Assembly: GCF_026914265.1 (NCBI RefSeq)
Contig: NC_069124.1
Span: 30,123,423-30,187,422, forward strand
Direction of reading: 5' to 3'
Origin: Mya arenaria
Taxonomy: Eukaryota > Mollusca > Bivalvia > Myida > Myidae
Length of the DNA stretch: 64,000 nucleotides
Shown here: piece by piece, positions 57,456 to 64,000 of the stretch
Numbering within the stretch: position 1 is the first letter of the stretch
Layout of the letters: each line of letters opens with the position of its first letter
The notes under the pieces: generated by a model
What the model saw: the letters and a program-made list of their open reading frames with translations, nothing else
Database searches by the model: none
What the model was told of the DNA's origin: nothing
Position numbers and translations under genes: made by a program

Positions 57456-60130
57456 CCCAACCATTTAGACAATTTGGGTCTCTTGCATGGCCTGATAATT
57501 CGATGGAAGAGTTTGTCATTCATATCAAGCTATGTTTGCCATGGATGTCACAGGGATGTATTTTGAACACGGAATGCCATCATACTGACAAAGGCCTGTG
57601 CAATAAAATGTTAATTTCGCTGGACAATCTTATCTTAAGAGGGGCATACAGCTTACTCTGTATATAATTAAATGAGAGATAACAAAATTCTGGATAAATG
57701 GTACAAATTTCCATGAACAGTGCTATATACTATTAAAGTGTTAAATGATTTGGATCACAATGATCTTTTGACCGTGATACAAGAACTAGTTTGAACTGAT
57801 GTCAAAGTTATTTCAATATGTTGAAGAGGTTTTGAATCAAATCTTAAGACTAGTTTTGAAGCAATTGACAGATACATTTGAAGGCTTGAGTTCAGATGGA
57901 TTCCGTGTGCATTTGCTGGATATTGAGCCATCTCTTAAGATAGCATTACATGAAATATCAGTCTGTTATGCCTTCATCAGACAATAAGCAAAACAATGAA
58001 TGTGGTATATTTTTCATTCCATCTGTAATGATGCATACTGTTGCAATTTTAGGAATTGCTGAAGTTAAAACCCTCTGTTTCTTTGTCCTCTTTTTATGCA
58101 ATGTAATTTGTTTGGGTTGTTTAAAAATACTTTTCTATTTGAATTTAATATATCAGACTTAGCTAGCTGGTTGCTCTACCTGTTCTGAAATTGAATAACT
58201 GAATAATTTTAAATGCTCTACCAGTAATTGTGTAATACTGCTGGCAGTGGACACAGCACGCATGGCAGAAATGTAATACTTTTGGCAGTGGGCATCAGTT
58301 ATGTAAAACTGCTGGCAGAGGGTAATTGTTACATGAATGCCGTGCCGGCAGTGTTTCATTAACTGCCAGCACTTGGCACTGCCGGCAGAGGGTAGTTCTA
58401 AAACACTGCAGGCTCGGTAGTTTCATAAATTTATACTGCCAGCGCAGATCCATTAAGTAACTCTGCCAGCAATCAGTTATACAATACTGCCATCTTGGAG
58501 TATTAAAGGGAAAGCTTTGGAAAGAGAAGAAGGATGGTTGCTTTAAATGTATCTTGTTGGTGAAATTGTCATGATAAGTTCTAAAATCGATATTAAGTTT
58601 AAGATTTGTTTCTTCATGAATATGTTTCAAGTGTGTTAATGAATAAATGGAAACTGCGGAAAATTATATTGTGTTCATTTCTTCATGTTTGTGAAAATCT
58701 TTAAATAAAAGGCTAGTGAATTGTCTATAGAAATATTGGTGGCAGCGAATTACTTGACAGAACAAAAAATCCTGAAACGGATCTTTGCTCCTAGAGAAGT
58801 CCTTGTTGTAGCAGGGGTCGATTTGGTATTTTGCTTTCAAGTTGTAATAAAAATTGTAATGATTTTCTCCATCCTCACTACATTTGGTGTGGAATCATAA
58901 AAACATTTAAAGTAAACCAGTTTTGTGTATGATCTGAATAAGCGGGCAAGAATTGTCATCTTCAGCATTCATGATATGATCAAAGATGTTCTAACAATCG
59001 GCATCAGCAGCACCTGCGATATACCATGGAATGGATGCTATCTTACAATCAGCAATTGCAGCAGCCTTGCTCAAGCTGCTGACAAGTGTTCCCTCAAATT
59101 TAAAAATTGCTCATAAGGAAGTTCAAATTAAATATCACCCTCACATGCGTGAAAATATATTCCTGGTTTTCCATGATCATCTCTTATTAGAACACCTCAG
59201 ACGCAGGATTCAAAAGGTAATATAAATTAATAACATATTCAGTTTGTTCATATCAGTTATATTTCAATTACAGCAAGGCATAATCACTTAGTCCGGCTTT
59301 GTTCACTTCATCTGCGTTCCTGGCTATGACTATACCTTGACTGTTTTTCGGAAGAAAAGCTTTAAATGTTACCTTAAGGTCGCAAATAACAAGAGAATCC
59401 AGAATTGCTTTTATATGTTTTATGACATACAGCTTTACTCAAAATAACTTGTATGTATAAGCTTTTATACAAAATTAAAACATTTCAATGCAGTTATTGA
59501 CATGCAAATATCAAGATTCTGTATCCTTAATCCGCAAAGCTGTAGAATATCATATATAATAAATTACAACATTCCAGATCTTTACACATTGAATGTGCTG
59601 TTAATAAGTTAAAACAATTTTGATGTTATCTTTAAAGTATGGATCCATATTCACTATGGTTTAGTGTCTTAAGTTTAGCGAATATGTGGCCAGCGGCTCT
59701 AACAGCTGATAATTTTCAATCCTCAAAAATAGCCGGGGGTTTGTAGGAGTACAAGCATTTAATGCCCATAGCAAGAAAGGGGTTTTGACCCCTTTTTAAA
59801 TTGTTTCCTAACTCATAAATATTTATATCCAAGCAATTCCTTCTTTTTTTATGCAAATATCAGAATAAAAATAATCTTTACAGCTTTCAGAATAAATCCT
59901 GAACTTTAGAACCCCTGTTGAAAACAGGCGTTAGAAATGTTGAAATAGTTAACTGCTTGTTATCCCTCTTGTCAGAAGTTCTGCTTGCTCAAAACCAATG
60001 CCTTTTTTTGTAAACTTCCAAATTATTCTATTATGGCACAAAGAGTTTAAAAATAGCCTGTCATTGATAATATAAGACTTTATGGAGTGAGTACACACGC
60101 TGGTTAATTACAACAAACATAACAGCCTGG
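57456..60130. other. Gene-poor stretch between NUDCD2 and Jade
   Basis: This holds the 3' UTR of NUDCD2 and then A+T-rich DNA. A degenerate repeat of CTGCCGGCAGAGGG-like blocks lies at about 58220-58500. A 64-codon frame at 59031-59225 (ALLKLLTSVPSNLK, EHLRRRIQKV) ends at a possible donor GGTAATA; the family is not recognised and it may be an exon relic. Nothing else is supported. Confidence 0.5.
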
Positions 60131-60375
60131 CCCCAATTTCTCGAAACTTCTTAAGCTTAACAGGCTTGAGTAGCTTATTTGAATAAGCCAAAATACATAC
60201 TTAAATTGATTTTTGATAAATGAAAAATGTTTTCCTGTGATTATCATAATGATAACTCCTATCTAAAGTATAAAAACTCTTAAAGAAGTTAATATTATGC
60301 AATTTATTGAACACCAAAAATAGTGAGCTTAGCTTAATCCTGTTATAAGGGACTTAAGAAGTTTTGAGAAAATGG
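60131..60375. mobile_element. Short inverted-repeat element (AATTTCTCGAAACTTCTTAAG)
   Basis: Left CCCCAATTTCTCGAAACTTC then TTAAG; right CTTAAGAAGTTTTGAGAAAA then TGGGACC, giving imperfect inverted ends. A second copy lies at 61796-62055. Confidence 0.7.
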
Positions 60376-61476
60376 GACCAGAGTTGTGGGCTTTGCTGTA
60401 CTTGTGCACATTACCTCTGGCAACATGTGAACCAATTTTCTTTTGTAAATCTGTAATTGTTTAAGTAACTACCCAGGTTATTGTTTATGCACCAAACGAC
60501 AACGTGACCAAGGCTGTCAATACCCAGACATTTTTTTTATTGAAAAGAACAAAACACAACAAAAGCCAAGCCAAAACTTTTTTACCAAGCCAAAAAACGG
60601 TTTATATAGATGATTCACTTCAACAAAAATAAGCAAGGCTAAGCACATCATCAACAGTTTTATACAGATTTCAAATGTAGAAATGACAACACTGCAAGTG
60701 TAAGTATTCAGTTCTGAAATCGTATTTCATCTAAATTTCACTAGTGCCAAATTCATTTCACAAGTCTGATTTTCTTAAAACACTGGATTGATTTTTCTAA
60801 ACAGGAAACTTGTGCATTTATCTTTCTCAGTTATTTCTTACATGTGTTCTTTCGTTCTTATTTTGAGATATTGTTTTTTTTTACCACAAATGTGCTCAAT
60901 GGAGGCCTGTTTAAATCCCAATTATTTAAAGTACTCGTAATAACATTATTCATTCTGAAATTTGTACATATAATGAGATAGTGATACCATTGAAAATGGG
61001 GCTATTGAACTATAAGGATATTTTTATTACTAATTCCAGTATTCAGTACTATTGGAAGTCTAAAACAAAATTATGATATCAAATGTCTTGTACAGAATCT
61101 TAATGGACCTGGGCTTCTGGTTACGAACAGTCTCATGTCGGAGTCTAGACTGAGAAACACAAAGAAACACAATATCATCTTTATTCCATTTATTTTACCA
61201 AATATATGTAAAAATTGGCAAAACTTCCAAATTAATATAATTCAGCCAAGTTCACCACCAATGCTTTGCTAGACGGAAAGTTACATCAAGATGCAGATGG
61301 TGTTTTGAGTGTTGAGTTTGGGTTCAGACTTAAGACTGTTTGTAGCAATTGGCCCTGATGGTGCTTTGTGCCTCTAGTTGGGACTTGTATGAAGGCATCT
61401 ATTCAACAAATAACAATGGCTATATAAAGTGTACCTGGTACTTGGAAGTATCATAAAGTGTTAAGTTAACGAGGTC
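60376..61476. other. A+T-rich DNA, no gene recognised
   Basis: Only short frames and low-complexity A/T runs are visible. Confidence 0.55.
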
Positions 61477-61795
61477 TGGGGCTGTATTCATGAAGCATGG
61501 GTACGTCATTTCCTAACTCAATATCTTAAAACTTCCAAAGTCAAATCCAAAGGAATGTATAAGTGTTTTTAATATTAAGGTATGTTTTTTTTCAAGAAGG
61601 TCAATGCAAATAATGAATTTTGGAAATTCTGAAGTTTTTATTTCATAAAACTAAAGAGATACTAATATAATATCTTGAAAAAAACAAACATACTTTAATG
61701 TAAAAACACTTATACATGTATTCCTTTGGATTTGACTTTGAAGGAGTCACTTTCAGTTAAGAAATGACTTAAGAATATTTATAAATACCACCCCT
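61477..61795. repeat. Foldback inverted repeat, ~130-bp arms
   Basis: The left arm 61477-61620 (GGAATGTATAAGTGTTTTTA, TTCCAAAGTCAAATCCAAAG) pairs with 61670-61795 (AAAACACTTATACATGTATT, CTTTGGATTTGACTTTGAAG). Arms carry several small gaps. Direct flanking repeats are not clear. Confidence 0.8.
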
Positions 61796-62055
61796 GGCCC
61801 AAATTTCTCGAAACATCTTAAGTCCCTTATAACAGGATCAAGCTCTGAAGCACACTATTTCTGTTTGGAAAAATTTGTGAAATATTCTCATTCTTTTTTT
61901 ATGACTTTTAACAGGATTTATCTAGCGATTATCACCGTAAGAGCGTAAGCCATGTTTACCTTCGTAAAATTAAGTTTAAGTCAGTTATTTAGTGAAATGA
62001 AATAAGATACTTAAATCTTGTCACGCCTTAAAAATTTTCGAGAAATTGGGCTGAG
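61796..62055. mobile_element. Second AATTTCTCGAAAC element, abutting the Jade 3' end
   Basis: Left GGCCCAAATTTCTCGAAACA; right TTTTCGAGAAATTGGGCT, complementary ends as in 60131-60375. It ends about 30 bp from the stop codon of the minus-strand Jade gene and so probably lies within its 3' UTR. Confidence 0.7.
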
Positions 62056-62085
62056 CTGCACAAGTTTTTAACAAATAAATAAATA

Positions 62086-63624
62086 TTATCTTTTCACTCT
62101 TTTACTGTCATAGAAATTTTCTGCCTCAGAATCTGAATCTTTCCCTATGGAAGTGTTAGACCGAGTCCTTGTTCTTGCCTCCTCCTGAGTCTTTCGTTTG
62201 TAGCTACTAAAACTTCTAACACTACTCGCTACACTGTCAGGAGTTGATTCGCGGCTTTTAGTTAGTCTACGGGAATCTCCATCTTTCACACTGGCTGCCC
62301 CAACACTGTCCACTCGCTGTCTGCTTCTTGCAGAAGATGAACCTAATGATAAACCATCAAAGCTCTTCTCTGATAATGCTGGAGATTGTCTATTTGATGT
62401 ATTTCCATTTTGAGGAGTCTGACATTCAGTCGATTTCATCCCACCTCGTAAAAGATTGGTTCTCTCTATATTATTAGCCTCTAGTATATCTCTAGTCGGT
62501 GAAAGTTCATTGAGCACTCGGGATACATTTTTGCCTGGACTTTTGTAAGAGTCAGGATCACAGGAAGGCGGGGATTTTACAAAGAACGAGTCCAGTTTGC
62601 TCTGTGAATGGTCAACAATAATCCCATTTCCTAATCTGTTTCTCCTTTTGCCATTTAACAAAGCAGATTGCACTTTTTGTCTTAATCTGTTGTTGACCAC
62701 TAGCTTATTATTTTTCAAATAACCAGTCAACTCAGCTTTTACACGGTCTGAAACATTCTTTGAGCTTGGAAACCTTTCTGCCAGGTCTTCCTTTTCTTTT
62801 TCTGTAAGTTGTACCGCTGATGCCCTTCTTTCTCTCTTTAATGATGTCGTCTTTGACTCAACGTCCTCTTCATCTTTAACATTAACCAGTTCTACTTTCT
62901 CTGGCTTGTCTAAGGATTCTTGGTCAACAGAATCAGGTAGTCCAGACTTATTACGAGTCTTTTTAGTAACTGTCTTTATATCTGAGTCAGTTGTAGCTGC
63001 CTTTTTATCTGATTCAGTATTAGTAACTTCACCCGGTTTTGGTTGCTTTCTTGGCCTACCAACACTTTTTCTAACCTCTTTCCTTATTTCACCAGAAGAT
63101 TGCACACTAGTCACATTTTCCGCTTCATTGGAAAGGGGATCATTTACTAAAGTATCATCCATATCTATAGCAACACCATCACATTCGCTTCCTTCACTTC
63201 TCTCAACCTTTTCAGTTTTAACGTTGGCACTATTGAGATCATCAGACTTGCTTTGACTGTCTACTGACTTTCTTCTCCTTTGCTTTACTCGAGCAGATCT
63301 TGGCTTCACAGTCACCATGGAAACACTTTCTGTCTCAGAGTCCTGCTTGATGTCCATGGATTCCTCAACATCCACAGATGCCCTTAATGCCTGACTGGGT
63401 CGTCTTGCGCTGGATGAAGCAGCCTTTACTGTACTACTTAAAGGTGCGTAAGGAGGAGGTATATCTTTGTAAGTTCTCACAATTTTCTCCACTTCCCGAG
63501 TTGGAAGGTTGAGAGTTTTATCAGTCAACACTTCTAGAGCAGCATAAAAAACACTTTCTCTTGCAGCATTGAACTGGCGTTTCATCTTTTCTCGCCTACT
63601 GATCATGTATGACAGGTTCCTGAC
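62086..63624 (-). CDS. JADE: Jade-family PHD-finger protein, C-terminal coding exon (5'-partial)
   Basis: Jade proteins are scaffolds of the HBO1 histone acetyltransferase complex in the nucleus. This exon starts after a TTTCAG acceptor (exon base 63624) with VRNLSYMISRREKMKRQF, matching the short helix that follows the extended PHD finger in Jade1-3 (usual form VRNLCYMVSRREKLK). About 512 residues follow to a stop at 62086. They are mostly disordered: acidic and serine-rich segments, many KR clusters, an AT-hook-like GRPRKQPKPG, and a basic C terminus DSKRVKR. The EPL1-like and PHD domains must be encoded right of the window. An in-frame ATG at 63657 lies in the intron and is not the start. 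The long tail resembles the extended isoforms of the family rather than a short one. BRPF was considered but fits the SRREK motif less well. Confidence 0.75.
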   Translation of the reverse strand, partial: VRNLSYMISRREKMKRQFNAARESVFYAALEVLTDKTLNLPTREVEKIVRTYKDIPPPYAPLSSTVKAASSSARRPSQALRASVDVEESMDIKQDSETESVSMVTVKPRSARVKQRRRKSVDSQSKSDDLNSANVKTEKVERSEGSECDGVAIDMDDTLVNDPLSNEAENVTSVQSSGEIRKEVRKSVGRPRKQPKPGEVTNTESDKKAATTDSDIKTVTKKTRNKSGLPDSVDQESLDKPEKVELVNVKDEEDVESKTTSLKRERRASAVQLTEKEKEDLAERFPSSKNVSDRVKAELTGYLKNNKLVVNNRLRQKVQSALLNGKRRNRLGNGIIVDHSQSKLDSFFVKSPPSCDPDSYKSPGKNVSRVLNELSPTRDILEANNIERTNLLRGGMKSTECQTPQNGNTSNRQSPALSEKSFDGLSLGSSSARSRQRVDSVGAASVKDGDSRRLTKSRESTPDSVASSVRSFSSYKRKTQEEARTRTRSNTSIGKDSDSEAENFYDSKRVKR

Positions 63625-64000
63625 CTGAAATTTAAAAGTTCCAATTAAATGCAACATTCATCAAGACAAAATTCAAATCAAAGTATCCATATTTGAGTAC
63701 CCATATTTTAACAGTCTTACAACTGGCAAGACACTAAAATCAGAAGTATGGTCTTGATTATTCAGGAATTTGCAAACATGATTGTAATTTTCAGACATGA
63801 AATACCCATAGGTTAACATTGTTTTGTTGCCTTATTATACAAGTTTATATGAGATCAACTTAATAATCCTTAATGAACAGTATCCTGATGCATTAAAAAT
63901 ATATTGATGTATAAACAATATACAGAAAACAGTTGTTAATTTCAGAGAAAGATAGCAATATACTTCACCAGGTGACCAAAACAATAACTTTTTAATAGTT
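63625..64000 (-). other. Intron of the Jade gene, window edge
   Basis: A+T-rich non-coding sequence upstream (on the minus strand) of the acceptor at 63625. No exon is recognisable before the window ends. Confidence 0.6.

Noticed and set aside
57278..57667. 129-codon frame overlapping NUDCD2 exon 4
   Set aside because: Different frame from the NPGMDFSNAEISGNY exon that completes NUDCD2; no domain of its own.
59031..59225. Possible exon with ALLKLLTSVPSNLK
   Set aside because: Suggestive of a decayed protein, but no family recognised and no partner exons found; kept only as a remark in the gene-poor stretch.
62906..63256. 116-codon plus-strand frame opposite Jade
   Set aside because: Antisense shadow of the 512-residue Jade exon.

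Overview
The window is A+T-rich animal nuclear DNA. Its genes are split by GT-AG introns, and it is crowded with transposon relics, inverted-repeat elements and tandem repeats. The protein families, together with blocks rich in GTCCGTCCG and AAGGTCAAGGTCAC and tandem-repeat-bearing dispersed elements, look like a marine mollusc and most probably a bivalve. The species cannot be named from the sequence alone. There is no bacterial, phage or CRISPR content.

Layout. Positions 1-46,290 hold a head-to-tail array of three plus-strand epoxide-hydrolase genes (EPHX3/EPHX4-like alpha/beta hydrolases with an N-terminal membrane anchor). Gene 1 (exons 2-6 at 5231-8807) lacks its first exon, which must lie left of the window. 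Genes 2 (16555-27968, 339 aa) and 3 (34806-42581, 341 aa) are complete with six exons each. Splice phases and catalytic residues agree in all three copies. The intergenic DNA was duplicated along with the genes and has since been loaded with different mobile elements, so the three copies act as natural empty and filled sites for one another. Intron 1 of gene 1 is dominated by a 39-bp minisatellite with higher-order repeats (1-3240). An inverted-repeat element separates this from a second, diverged array (4218-4985). Intron 1 of gene 2 carries a four-level nest of transposons (about 18.0-23.8 kb) followed by the counterpart of that second minisatellite.

Positions 46.3-53.6 kb contain no intact gene. 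This stretch holds a 404-bp foldback element, a frameshifted minus-strand SWIM zinc-finger pseudogene (48.4-50.0 kb), a decayed hAT-type DNA transposon (50.29-52.31 kb) and two inverted-repeat elements. A complete plus-strand NUDCD2 gene (four coding exons, 154 aa) spans 53,833-57,455, with a tandem-repeat-bearing element in its first intron. After a gene-poor stretch with several inverted-repeat elements, the window ends in the minus-strand terminal coding exon of a Jade-family PHD-finger gene (62,086-63,624). The rest of that gene lies to the right.

Functionally, the array is a local expansion of a membrane-anchored detoxification or lipid-epoxide hydrolase. NUDCD2 (a chaperone/dynein cofactor) and Jade (an HBO1 histone acetyltransferase scaffold) are unrelated single-copy neighbours. 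The most striking content is structural: the phase-shifting higher-order minisatellite, the nested transposons, and several inverted-repeat elements whose target-site duplications can be read directly.
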